Below, one piece after another: positions 7,155-15,399 of a stretch of 17,559 nt of DNA (position 1 is the stretch's first letter; the number at the start of each line of letters is the position of its first letter). The notes beneath the pieces are model-generated. The model saw nothing but the letters and a program-made list of their open reading frames with translations. It had not been told where the DNA came from and searched no databases. Source of the stretch: an uncultured Faecalibacterium sp. GTDB lineage: Bacteria; Bacillota; Clostridia; Oscillospirales; Ruminococcaceae. The stretch covers positions 1 to 17,559 of the forward strand of contig CAAHET010000128.1 of the NCBI GenBank assembly GCA_900772565.1, in the 5' to 3' direction. Both the position numbers and the translations under genes were made by a program.

Positions 7155-7172
7155 CACAGCCGGTTGGCTGTG
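7155..7172 (+). promoter_or_regulatory. Perfect palindrome upstream of dctP
   Basis: CACAGCC (7155-7161) and GGCTGTG (7166-7172) are exact inverted arms around GGTT. They lie in the 84-base gap before dctP and are not followed by a T-tract. The site could be an operator or an RNA hairpin that lowers read-through from the YcxB gene. A weak TTGGCT/GATAAA pair overlaps its right arm. Confidence 0.45.
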
Positions 7173-7213
7173 ATCGTGGGATACGATAAAACAAGATAAG
7201 GAAGGAAAACACT

Positions 7214-8248
7214 ATGAAAATCACTCGCAGACAGTTCGTACAGGTCATGGCAGTTGCTGGTGCATCTGCCCTGCTCACCGCTTGCGGCGGTTCTTCTAAC
7301 AGCACTGCCGGTTCCGGCGCAGCCGCTGCCACCGGCGGCAGCTTCAACCTGAAGCTGGGCCACAATCTGGCCGAGGATCACGCTGTGCACATCCAGCTGA
7401 CCAGCTTTGTGGAGCAGGTCAAGGAAAAGACCGGCGGCAGCATCAACATCCAGATCATCCCCAACGGCACGCTGGGCAGCGAGGCTGACATGATCTCCCA
7501 GATCCAGGCAGGCGCACTGGACATGGCAAAAGTTTCCGCTTCCACGCTGGGCAACTTCAGCGAGAAGTACAACGCCTTCTCCGTGCCTTATGTGTTCGAC
7601 GATCAGGCACACTATTACAGCTACATGGACAGCGACTCCGCAAAGGCTGTCTTTGAGTCCACCGATGATCAGGGATTCCGCGGTCTGACCTGGCTGGATT
7701 CCGGCGCACGCTCCTTCTACACTAAGGCTACCGCCATCCGCACCCCGGCTGACCTGAAGGGCCTGAAGATCCGCACCATGGACAGCCAGATGGCTATCGA
7801 CATGATGAACTGCCTCGGCGGCTCCGCTACCGTTATGGGTTACAGCGATATCTACACCGGTATGCAGCAGGGCGTCATCGACGGTGCCGAGAACAACGTC
7901 ACCGCACTGCGCGACCACGGCGACGTGACCAAGTACTACTGCTTCGACGAGCACACCCGCATCCCCGATATGGTGGTCATCGCTTCCAGCGTGTGGAACA
8001 AGTTCTCCGATGAGCAGAAGTCCATCGTGGCTGAGTGCGCTAAGACCGCTACCGAGGAGTACAAGGACGCTTGGAAGAAGTTCGAGGACGAGGTGCTGGA
8101 CAAGGCTGTGAACCAGAACGGTGTCGAGCTGGTCAAGGATGTGGATATCGCCGCATTCCAGGCCGCTGTGCAGCCCATCTACGAGAACCTCAAGACCTCC
8201 AACCCCACCACTTACGCGGTCGTGGAAGAGATCCGCGCCATGGCCTAA
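7214..8248 (+). CDS. dctP: TRAP transporter substrate-binding lipoprotein, DctP family
   Basis: A 344-residue solute receptor of a tripartite ATP-independent periplasmic transporter. It has a lipoprotein signal with the lipobox LTAC and lipidated Cys24, followed by a Ser/Gly/Ala linker; the mature domain starts near residue 42. The DctP ligand signature is present: Arg166 in GARSFYTK, Arg187 in GLKIRTM and Asn227 in IDGAENN. Their spacing closely follows SiaP, where the equivalent of Arg187 binds the ligand carboxylate. An anionic ligand is therefore likely, but its identity is not readable. The symbol is a family name and does not imply dicarboxylates. The signal also contains TRRQF, a Tat-like twin arginine. 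AAGGAAGG precedes ATG 7214. It leads the dctP-dctQ-dctM set. Confidence 0.95.
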   Translation: MKITRRQFVQVMAVAGASALLTACGGSSNSTAGSGAAAATGGSFNLKLGHNLAEDHAVHIQLTSFVEQVKEKTGGSINIQIIPNGTLGSEADMISQIQAGALDMAKVSASTLGNFSEKYNAFSVPYVFDDQAHYYSYMDSDSAKAVFESTDDQGFRGLTWLDSGARSFYTKATAIRTPADLKGLKIRTMDSQMAIDMMNCLGGSATVMGYSDIYTGMQQGVIDGAENNVTALRDHGDVTKYYCFDEHTRIPDMVVIASSVWNKFSDEQKSIVAECAKTATEEYKDAWKKFEDEVLDKAVNQNGVELVKDVDIAAFQAAVQPIYENLKTSNPTTYAVVEEIRAMA

Positions 8249-8282
8249 ACGCCGACTCATTGCTTTCCATTCTTACCTCCCA

Positions 8283-8315
8283 AGCTGCGGGCGGCGCACG
8301 GTGCTGCCCGCAGCT
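8283..8315 (+). promoter_or_regulatory. Hairpin between dctP and dctQ
   Basis: AGCTGCGGGC (8283-8292) and GCCCGCAGCT (8306-8315) form a perfect 10-bp GC-rich stem with a 13-base loop. It lies in the 101-base gap between the receptor and small permease genes and has no T-tract. Such hairpins after a receptor gene often protect the 3' end of the upstream RNA so the receptor is made in excess. That role is inferred here. Confidence 0.6.
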
Positions 8316-8349
8316 GCGCGGGAGGGAATGAGCTCAAGGAGATGATCTT

Positions 8350-8838
8350 GTGAAAAAACTGGATAAAATTCTGGATAATGTCATGCGCTTCCTCATGGCA
8401 GTGGCAATGTTCGCCCTGCTGGCAGGCGGCACTTGGCAGATCTTTACCCGCTGGATCCTGCGCAACCCCTCCACTGTAACGGACGAGTTTTTGCGCTACG
8501 TCCTGATCTGGGCTTCCATGATCGGTTCTGCCTACTGCTTCTACAAGGATAAGCATCTGGCACTGGATCTGGTCAAGGGACGCGCAAAGGGTGCATTCAA
8601 CGTTGTGCTCAGCGTGTTCATCGAGGCCGCCATCGTGTTCTTTGTGGGCTACGTCTTTGTTTACGGCGGCTGGAAGCTGACTGCAAACGCCACCAACGTT
8701 TCCTCGGTCATGCGCATTCCCTTCAAGTTCCTGTATTCCATCCTGCCGATCTCCGGCGTGTTCATCATTCTGGCCCGCGTGCTGAAGTATGTTCAGCTCT
8801 ATGCGGAGCGTAAGGAAAAGAAAGGAGAAAACGCATAA
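8350..8838 (+). CDS. dctQ: TRAP transporter small permease, DctQ family
   Basis: A 162-residue membrane protein with four predicted helices, at about residues 14-32, 46-64, 85-106 and 125-146. After the first helix comes TWQIFTRWIL and then TDEFLRYVLIWASMIGSAY, the usual DctQ pattern of a Glu-containing second helix, and a downstream KDKHLALDL. DctQ proteins pair with the large permease and shape the docking surface for the receptor. The start is GTG 8350, with AAGGAG about eight bases upstream. Its stop codon overlaps the dctM start by one base (TAATG), so the two permease subunits are probably translated in step. Confidence 0.93.
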   Translation: MKKLDKILDNVMRFLMAVAMFALLAGGTWQIFTRWILRNPSTVTDEFLRYVLIWASMIGSAYCFYKDKHLALDLVKGRAKGAFNVVLSVFIEAAIVFFVGYVFVYGGWKLTANATNVSSVMRIPFKFLYSILPISGVFIILARVLKYVQLYAERKEKKGENA

Positions 8839-10157
8839 TGGTTGCACAGGCTACGTTACTGCTGTTCGGTTCCTTCTTTGTCATGCTGCTGGCCGGTGTG
8901 CCCATCTCGGCAGGCATCGGCATTGCATCCATCTTCACGGCACTGTTCAGCATGGATCCCGCAATTTTTGCCCTGACCGCCGCACAGCGCTGCTTCTCGG
9001 GCATTGACTCCTTCTCTCTGCTGGCGCTGCCCTTCTTCTCTCTGGGCGGCAACATCATGAACAAGGGCGGCATTGCAAAGCGCCTTGTCCGTCTGGCACG
9101 TCTGGCTGTGGGCAAGATGCCTGGCTATCTGGCTGCCACCAACGTTCTGGCCAATATGTTCTTCGGTGCCGTTTCCGGCTCCTCTGTGGCAGCTACCTCT
9201 GCCATGGGCTCCATCATGGCTCCGCTGGAGCTGGATGAGGGCTACGACCCCAACTACTCCGCAGCTGTCAACATCTGCTCTGCCCCCACCGGCATCCTGA
9301 TCCCCCCGTCCGGTCCGCTGATCCTTTACTCCATCACCGCCGGCGGCGTTTCCGTGGCGGCTCTGTTCATGGGCGGCTACCTGCCCGGCATCCTGATGGG
9401 TCTGTGCGTGGCTGGTCTGGCTGTGTTCATCGCCGTCAAGAAGGGCTATAAGTCCTCCGACGTCAAGGACCCCGATCCCGCAATCAAGATCATCATTGAT
9501 GCAGTGCCCTCTCTGCTGGCCGTCATCATCGTTATGGGCGGCATTCTGGCAGGCTTCTTCACCGCCACCGAGGCCGGTGTCGTGCTTTGCCTGTACTGCG
9601 GTCTGCTGTCCATCCTGTACAAGGAGATGACCTTCAAGAGCTTCTACAATCTGCTGGCAGACACCATGGAGAGCAGCGCCACCATCCTGTTCCTGATCGC
9701 CGCTTCCTCCATCATGTCCTACGTCATGAGCTACTCCGGCATCCCTGCCGCTATCAGCAACGCGCTGATGAGCATTTCCAGCAACCGCTACGTCATCCTG
9801 CTGGTCATGAACGTGTTCCTGCTGGTCATGGGTATGTTCCTGGATCTGACCCCGGCGGTCCTGATCTTCACCCCCATCTTCCTGCCCATCACCCGCAGCA
9901 TCGGCATGAGCGATGTGCAGTTCGGCATCATGCTCATCATGAACCTGGGCATCGGCTCGGTCACCCCGCCGGTCGGTTCCTGCCTGTTCGTGGGCTGCGG
10001 TGTCGGCAAGGTCAAGATCGAAGGCGTTACCAAGTACATCGTGCCGCTGTTCACTTCCATGGTCGTGGCACTGTTCCTTGTCACCTTCATCCCTGCCATT
10101 TCGCTGTGCGTCCCGTACCTGTGCGGTCTGGTGCCCAGCCTTGGCTGGACGTTCTAA
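8838..10157 (+). CDS. dctM: TRAP transporter large permease, DctM family
   Basis: A 439-residue polytopic protein of the ion transporter superfamily with about 12 hydrophobic segments. DctM hallmarks are present: GAVSGSSVAATSAMGSIM and ILIPPSGPLILY in the first half, ATEAGVV in the middle, and GSVTPPVGSCLFVGCGV in the second half. The paired hairpin-loop motifs in the two halves form the substrate and sodium path in this family. It uses the sodium gradient to move substrate delivered by DctP. Start ATG 8838 overlaps the dctQ stop by one base. A strong terminator hairpin follows at 10192-10246, only about 30 bases before the first GH31 gene. Confidence 0.95.
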   Translation: MVAQATLLLFGSFFVMLLAGVPISAGIGIASIFTALFSMDPAIFALTAAQRCFSGIDSFSLLALPFFSLGGNIMNKGGIAKRLVRLARLAVGKMPGYLAATNVLANMFFGAVSGSSVAATSAMGSIMAPLELDEGYDPNYSAAVNICSAPTGILIPPSGPLILYSITAGGVSVAALFMGGYLPGILMGLCVAGLAVFIAVKKGYKSSDVKDPDPAIKIIIDAVPSLLAVIIVMGGILAGFFTATEAGVVLCLYCGLLSILYKEMTFKSFYNLLADTMESSATILFLIAASSIMSYVMSYSGIPAAISNALMSISSNRYVILLVMNVFLLVMGMFLDLTPAVLIFTPIFLPITRSIGMSDVQFGIMLIMNLGIGSVTPPVGSCLFVGCGVGKVKIEGVTKYIVPLFTSMVVALFLVTFIPAISLCVPYLCGLVPSLGWTF

Positions 10158-10178
10158 GCCCTGACTATTCCGGGTAAA

Positions 10179-10194
10179 GCAACGAGAACGTTGC
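10179..10194 (+). promoter_or_regulatory. Palindrome before the GH31 genes
   Basis: GCAACG (10179-10184) and CGTTGC (10189-10194) are exact inverted arms around AGAA. The CG-containing arms resemble LacI-type operators, though without a strict central CG. The right arm overlaps the start of the following terminator stem, so as RNA the two hairpins would compete. Confidence 0.4.
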
Positions 10195-10246
10195 CCCCAT
10201 TTCTCTGAAGATAATCTGCATCTGAGGGGGAATGGGGGCATTTTTT
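10192..10246 (+). terminator. Terminator between dctM and the first GH31 gene
   Basis: TGCCCCCATT (10192-10201) and AATGGGGGCA (10231-10240) form a perfect 10-bp stem that can extend with T-G and C-G pairs, followed by six T residues. The long loop contains GATAAT (10210-10215), a near-perfect -10 box. The GH31 gene starts 30 bases after the T-tract, so the element either ends the TRAP transcript or tunes read-through. Confidence 0.85.
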
Positions 10247-10275
10247 ATCAAAATCAACTGAAAGGAATAAAAACT

Positions 10276-12771
10276 ATGGAGATTTGCTCCCGTTTTACCG
10301 GCATGGAGCGCAAAGACGGCGCTTTCCTGCTGCATACTGATAACGCTGATATCAAGATCTGCTTTGTGACCGATGAGATCGTCCGCGTCCGTGCAAGCTT
10401 TGACCACGAGCTGGCAGAGGAGTCCTATGTCCTGATGACCACCGCATGGGAGGATCGGATGGACGCGCTGTTCAAGGGGGAGCGCACCCGTGTGGAGCCT
10501 TTCGCCGCACAGGTCACCGAGGATGACAGCACCCTCACCTTTGCCACCGGCAAGGTGACGCTGGTGGTGGACAAGGACCCCATCAACTTCAAGCTGCTGG
10601 CTGCCGATGGCTCCGAGCTGTACAGCACCCTGCCCGGCAACCCCTTTGTCAAGGACGCCAACAACCGCGTGGTGGCTTACAGCCGGATGAAGGAGGACGA
10701 CTGCTTCTACGGCTTTGGCGAAAAGAGCGGCCTGTTGGATAAGAACAAGACCTTCCAGCGGGAGCGCGCCACCGACGCCATGGGCTACGATGCCGAGAAG
10801 ATGGATACCCTCTATAAGCACATCCCCTTCTACATCCGTCTGGACCGCGACACCCACAAGGCTGTGGGCGTGTTCTACCACAACTTCTACGAGTCCGTGT
10901 TCAACATGGGCTGCGAAAAGAGCAACTACTGGCCCCGCTACACCTATTTTCAGGCAGACGGCGGCGATCTGGACTGCTTCCTGATCGGCGGCGACACCAT
11001 TGCCCGCATCGTGGACAACTACACCCTGCTGACCGGCCGTCCGGCCCTGCTGCCCAAGCGTGCACTGGGCTATCAGGGCTCCAGCATGTACTACCCCGAG
11101 CTGGAAAAGGACAGCGATGACGCCGTGCTGGGCTTCATCGACACCATCAAGGAAGAGGGCTTCCCCATCGACGGCTTCCACCTTTCCAGCGGCTACGCCA
11201 CCTACAACGGCAAGCGCTGCTTCTTTACATGGAACACCGACCGCTTCAAGGATCCGAAGGCCTACTTTGCAGCCATGAACGAAAAGCACGCCCAGAACGT
11301 GCCCAATGTCAAGCCCGGTATGCTGCTGTGCCATCCCCGCTTTGACGAGTTCCTGAAGGACGATGTGTTCGTCCGCGACAGCAAGCACCCCGAGACCTAC
11401 GGTGTCGGCAAATGGTGGGGCGGCGACGGCGCATTCTGGGACTACACCAAGCCCGAAGGCCGTGCAGCATGGAAGAAGTACCTCACCGAGTCCATCATCG
11501 CCGTGGGCACTGATTCCGTCTGGAACGACAACTGCGAGTACGACAGCCTGATGGATCAGGAGTGCATCTGTGATTTTGACGGCAAGGGCGGCACCATCGC
11601 CCAGCTCAAGCCCATCATGAGCACCCTGATGTGCCGCATGAGCGCAGAGGCTGTGACCGACCACAACCCCAACGCCCGTCCCTACATGGTCTGCCGCAGC
11701 GGTAGCTCCGGCATCCAGCGCTACGCCCAGACTTGGTGCGGCGATAACTACACCAGCTGGAAGACCCTGAAGTACAATATCCCCATCATCACCGGCATGG
11801 GTCTGTCCGGCCAGCCCAACGAGGGCGGCGATATCGGCGGATTTTCCGGCCCCGCACCCACCGAGGAGCTGTTCGTCCGCTGGGTGCAGAACGGCATCTT
11901 CCAGGCTCGCTTCTCCATCCACTCCGCCTCCAACGATAACACCGTGACCGAGCCTTGGATGTTCCACGAGTCCACCGACCTGATTCGGGACGCCATCCTG
12001 CTGCGTTACCGCTTTACTCCCTATCTTTACAGCGCCGAGTACGAGGCCAGCCAGACCGGTGCGCCCATCATGCGTGCTCTGGTCTACGACTTCCAGAACG
12101 ACCCCAAGGTCTGGGAGGAGAGCTTTGAGTTCCTGTTCGGCCGGGATATTCTGGTGGCCAACGTTCTGGAAGAGGGTGCCAAGACCCGCACCGTCTACCT
12201 GCCCGCAGGCTGCAAGTGGTACGACTGGAACGATAAGTTCCGCTGCTACGAGGGCGGCCAGACCATCGAAGTGCCGGTCACCATGGCTACCATTCCCATG
12301 TTCGTCCGCGAGGGCGCAGTGATCGCCATGGCAGACAACCAGCTGATGACCATGGAGGGCGACCACACCACCGCCCTGCACCTCATCGTGGCACCCAAGG
12401 GCACCACCACTACTACCCTGTACGATGACGACGGCATCACCAACGATTTCAAGAGCGGCGTGTACCGCAAGACCACCATCACCACCACCGCAGGCGAGCG
12501 GGTGACCATGAACTTTGCCTCCGAGGGCAGCTACAAGGACACCGTGGAGACCATCAAGGTGGAGATGATCGCCAAGGAAAAGAGCCCCTTCTGGGTCACG
12601 CTGGACGGCCGCAAGATCGAGCACTTCCTCAACCGCCGCAAGTTCGACGCCGCTGCCGAGGGCTGGTATTACAGCCAGAGCAAAAAGGCTGTCGAAGTCA
12701 AGTACGCAAACCCCGCCAAGGATCACGAACTGACCGTCTCGTTCGAGCAGTTCGACCTGATCGGTATGTAA
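10276..12771 (+). CDS. GH31-family alpha-glycosidase, first of a tandem pair
   Basis: An 831-residue retaining alpha-glycosidase of family GH31, with no signal peptide and so cytoplasmic. The N-terminal beta-sandwich (about 20-240) contains YGFGEK (145-150). The catalytic barrel (about 260-620) has nucleophile Asp418 in VWNDNCEYD and acid/base Asp490 in WCGDNYTSW, then GMGLSG (507-512) and GGDIGGF (517-523). C-terminal beta domains include YLPAGCKWYDWND and TLYDDDG. Length and order are normal for GH31. Family members cleave alpha-glucosides, alpha-xylosides, alpha-galactosides or sulfoquinovosides. I do not see the QQRWY sulfoquinovosidase pattern, so an alpha-glucoside is the default. AAAGGA precedes ATG 10276. 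The paralogue follows after 21 bases. Codon choice is strongly C-ending, suggesting high expression. Confidence 0.93.
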   Translation: MEICSRFTGMERKDGAFLLHTDNADIKICFVTDEIVRVRASFDHELAEESYVLMTTAWEDRMDALFKGERTRVEPFAAQVTEDDSTLTFATGKVTLVVDKDPINFKLLAADGSELYSTLPGNPFVKDANNRVVAYSRMKEDDCFYGFGEKSGLLDKNKTFQRERATDAMGYDAEKMDTLYKHIPFYIRLDRDTHKAVGVFYHNFYESVFNMGCEKSNYWPRYTYFQADGGDLDCFLIGGDTIARIVDNYTLLTGRPALLPKRALGYQGSSMYYPELEKDSDDAVLGFIDTIKEEGFPIDGFHLSSGYATYNGKRCFFTWNTDRFKDPKAYFAAMNEKHAQNVPNVKPGMLLCHPRFDEFLKDDVFVRDSKHPETYGVGKWWGGDGAFWDYTKPEGRAAWKKYLTESIIAVGTDSVWNDNCEYDSLMDQECICDFDGKGGTIAQLKPIMSTLMCRMSAEAVTDHNPNARPYMVCRSGSSGIQRYAQTWCGDNYTSWKTLKYNIPIITGMGLSGQPNEGGDIGGFSGPAPTEELFVRWVQNGIFQARFSIHSASNDNTVTEPWMFHESTDLIRDAILLRYRFTPYLYSAEYEASQTGAPIMRALVYDFQNDPKVWEESFEFLFGRDILVANVLEEGAKTRTVYLPAGCKWYDWNDKFRCYEGGQTIEVPVTMATIPMFVREGAVIAMADNQLMTMEGDHTTALHLIVAPKGTTTTTLYDDDGITNDFKSGVYRKTTITTTAGERVTMNFASEGSYKDTVETIKVEMIAKEKSPFWVTLDGRKIEHFLNRRKFDAAAEGWYYSQSKKAVEVKYANPAKDHELTVSFEQFDLIGM

Positions 12772-12792
12772 CACTGTACGGAGGAATCTCTT

Positions 12793-15309
12793 ATGCTGCT
12801 GCGTAGTTTTGAATCCTTTGAAAAGACCGAAAACGGCTACCTCATCCACGGCGATGCCGCCGATGTGAAGCTGGTTTTCATGACAGACGATATCATCCGC
12901 ATCCGGGTGCACTTCGACAAGGGCACTCCCATGGAGGAGGAGTCCTACACGCTGGTGACCACCGCGTGGGAGGACCGGATGGATACCCTGCTCAAGGACG
13001 AGCGCACCCGCATCACCGCGCTGGATGTCCCCTGCGCAGAGGACGAAAAGACCCTGACTTTTGAGACCGCACACCTGACCTTGAAGCTGTTCAAAAAGCC
13101 CTTCCACTTTGAACTGTACGATAAGTCCGGCAAGCTGATCTATCAGGACCTGCGGGAGCGCGCCTTTGAGAAAGACCAGATCGGCCGTCTGAGCCACTTT
13201 TCCAAGGTAGATCGGGAATACGACCACTTCTACGGCTTTGGCGAAAAGACCGGCTATCTGGATAAAAAGGGACGCCGCCTGCGGATGTCCCCCAAGGATG
13301 CCATCGGCCACGACCCCGAGACCGGCGACCCGATGTATAAGCACATTCCCTTCTACATCCGGGTAAATGAGCACGACCTGCGCCCGGTGGGCCTGTTCTA
13401 CCACAACTCCTACGACTGCGTGTTCGACCTTGGCGAGGAGCTGTCCGGCTACTGGGAGCGCTACTGCTACTACCAGACCGACGGCGGAGACATCGACCTG
13501 TTCCTGCTGGCCGGTGAGACCCTGCCGGAGATCCTCAACGAGTACACCCTGCTGACCGGCCGCAGCGCCCTGCCCACCAAGCAGTCTCTGGGCTACTGCG
13601 CCTCCACCATGTACTACGCAGAACTGGAAAAGAACTGCGACGAGGAGATCTACAAGGTCATCGACAAGCACGAAAAAGAGGGCATCCTCATCGACAACTT
13701 CTGGCTGGCCTCCGGCTATTCCAGCGGCGAAAAGGACAACCTGCGCTATGTGTTCAACTGGAACTACAAGCGCTTCCCGGAGCCGGAGAAGTTCTTTGAG
13801 AACATGAACGCCCGGGGCATCAACGTTATCCCCAACCTGAAGCCCGGCATCCTGAAGCACCACCCCTACATCGACCTGTTTGAAAAGAACGATGTCTTTA
13901 TCAAGACCCCGGACGGCAAGGCGCCGTACTACGGCCGCTGGTGGGGCGGCGAGGGACGCTTCTTCGATTTCACCGGTCCGAGCGGCCGCAACACATGGAA
14001 GCAGCTGCTGGAAGAGAACATCCTCAAAAAGGGCACCAAGACCGTCTGGAACGACAACTGCGAGATGGACGGCGTGGAGGACCGCGACGCCCAGTGCGAC
14101 TTTGAGGGCAAAAAGGGCACCATGGCAGAGCTGAAGATCCTGCACTCCAATCTGATGGCCTATACCGCCAAGCAGGCGCTGGCAGATGTGTACCCCGGCG
14201 AGCGCCCCTACATCATCAACCGTGCAGGCTACGCCGGTATCCAGCGCTACGCACAGGTGTGGGGCGGCGATAACCTGACCGACTGGCGCACCGTCAAGTT
14301 CAACATTGCCACCATTCTGGGCATGGGCCTGTCCGGCTGCTCCAACATGGGCTGCGATATCGGCGGCTTTGCAGGCCCCGCACCCGAGGCGGAACTGCTG
14401 CTCCGCTGGCTGCAGAACGGCATCTTCCAGCCGCGTTTCTGCCTGAACTCCGCCAACAACGATAACACTGTCACCCAGCCCTGGATGTACGAGGAGAACC
14501 TGCCCTACATCCGTGCAGCCTACCAGCTGCGCTACCGTCTGCTGCCCACGTTGTACTCCCTGATGTATGAGTCCAACCAGAACGGTATGCCGGCATGGCG
14601 TCCGCTGTTCCTGGAGTTCCCGGACGACCCCAAGTGCTACACCGACAAGAACCTGACCTTTATGTTCGGCAAGAGCATTCTGGTGGCAAACGTGGTGGAA
14701 AAGGGCGCGACTACCCGCACCATCTACCTGCCCGCAGGCTGCACTTGGTACGATATGAACGACGACCTGCGCGCCTACGAGGGCGGCCAGACCATCGAGA
14801 TCCCCGTCACGCTGGCAAGCATCCCCATGTTCCTGCGCGGCTCTGCCGTTGTAGTGACCACCGAGGACGTCAAGCACATCCTCAAGGACACCATGCGCCA
14901 GATCGACTTGCTGGTCGCTGCCGAGACCGACACCAGCTTTGTGCTGTACGATGACGACGGCCACACCGAGGACTACAAAAACGGCGTTTACGCCAAGACC
15001 ACCATCACCGTCAAGGCCGGCGACCGCACCGACATCCGCTTTGCCACCGAGGGCAGCTACGCTTCCCCCGTGGAGCGCATGACCCTGAAACTGGTCAGCA
15101 AGAAAAAGGGTGCCTTCTGGGTCAGCGTAGATGGGCAGCAGCTCCCCCAGTTCATCGTCCGCGACGGCTGGGAGGCCGCAGAGTCCGGCTGGTACTATAA
15201 CCTGTCCGACCGCACCATCTGGGTCAAGTTCGCAAAGCCTGCCAAGAAGGACTTTACGGTGACTGTCTCCACCGAGAAGTTTGACCTCATCGGTATGGCA
15301 GAGGACTAA
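12793..15309 (+). CDS. GH31-family alpha-glycosidase, second of a tandem pair
   Basis: An 838-residue cytoplasmic GH31 enzyme, colinear with the preceding gene along its whole length and clearly a paralogue. YGFGEK starts at 147, the nucleophile is Asp421 in VWNDNCEMD, and the acid/base is Asp493 in WGGDNLTDW. Loops next to the active site differ from the first copy. The loop after GMGLSG reads CSNMGCDIGGFAG against QPNEGGDIGGFSG, and RWWGGEGRFFDF (382-393) replaces KWWGGDGAFWDY. The two enzymes therefore probably differ in aglycone or linkage preference. GGAGGAAT lies eight bases before ATG 12793, and the 21-base gap to the first GH31 gene indicates one transcript. A strong terminator follows 40 bases after the stop codon. 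Confidence 0.93.
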   Translation: MLLRSFESFEKTENGYLIHGDAADVKLVFMTDDIIRIRVHFDKGTPMEEESYTLVTTAWEDRMDTLLKDERTRITALDVPCAEDEKTLTFETAHLTLKLFKKPFHFELYDKSGKLIYQDLRERAFEKDQIGRLSHFSKVDREYDHFYGFGEKTGYLDKKGRRLRMSPKDAIGHDPETGDPMYKHIPFYIRVNEHDLRPVGLFYHNSYDCVFDLGEELSGYWERYCYYQTDGGDIDLFLLAGETLPEILNEYTLLTGRSALPTKQSLGYCASTMYYAELEKNCDEEIYKVIDKHEKEGILIDNFWLASGYSSGEKDNLRYVFNWNYKRFPEPEKFFENMNARGINVIPNLKPGILKHHPYIDLFEKNDVFIKTPDGKAPYYGRWWGGEGRFFDFTGPSGRNTWKQLLEENILKKGTKTVWNDNCEMDGVEDRDAQCDFEGKKGTMAELKILHSNLMAYTAKQALADVYPGERPYIINRAGYAGIQRYAQVWGGDNLTDWRTVKFNIATILGMGLSGCSNMGCDIGGFAGPAPEAELLLRWLQNGIFQPRFCLNSANNDNTVTQPWMYEENLPYIRAAYQLRYRLLPTLYSLMYESNQNGMPAWRPLFLEFPDDPKCYTDKNLTFMFGKSILVANVVEKGATTRTIYLPAGCTWYDMNDDLRAYEGGQTIEIPVTLASIPMFLRGSAVVVTTEDVKHILKDTMRQIDLLVAAETDTSFVLYDDDGHTEDYKNGVYAKTTITVKAGDRTDIRFATEGSYASPVERMTLKLVSKKKGAFWVSVDGQQLPQFIVRDGWEAAESGWYYNLSDRTIWVKFAKPAKKDFTVTVSTEKFDLIGMAED

Positions 15310-15348
15310 AAATCCATCTCCAATCTTTTCCGATTCTTCTTCAGAAAC

Positions 15349-15392
15349 ACGAAGGCCCGTGGGAAACTCCCCACGGGCCTTCGTACTTTTTT
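15349..15392 (+). terminator. Terminator after the GH31 genes, possibly bidirectional
   Basis: A 15-bp perfect stem (15349-15363 with 15370-15384) around a 6-base loop is followed by ACTTTTTT. It lies between the convergent GH31 and MATE genes. On the minus strand it follows the MATE stop codon by about 15 bases, with a short TGTTTCT tail, so it may serve both. Confidence 0.9.
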
Positions 15393-15399
15393 ATGAGTT

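Noticed and set aside
7154..8260. Minus-strand open frame opposite dctP
   Set aside because: It is a shadow of the TRAP receptor gene, with no plausible start signal or domain.
8856..10241. Minus-strand open frame opposite dctM
   Set aside because: Its translation is rich in His, Gln, Asp and Gly, as expected for the shadow of a hydrophobic membrane protein; dctM on the plus strand has clear family motifs.
10165..14964. A very long minus-strand open frame opposite dctM's 3' end and both GH31 genes
   Set aside because: It is a by-product of the strong C-ending codon bias and lack of certain codons in the GH31 genes. The translation is Val/His/Gly-rich without domains, and the plus-strand GH31 motifs are unambiguous.
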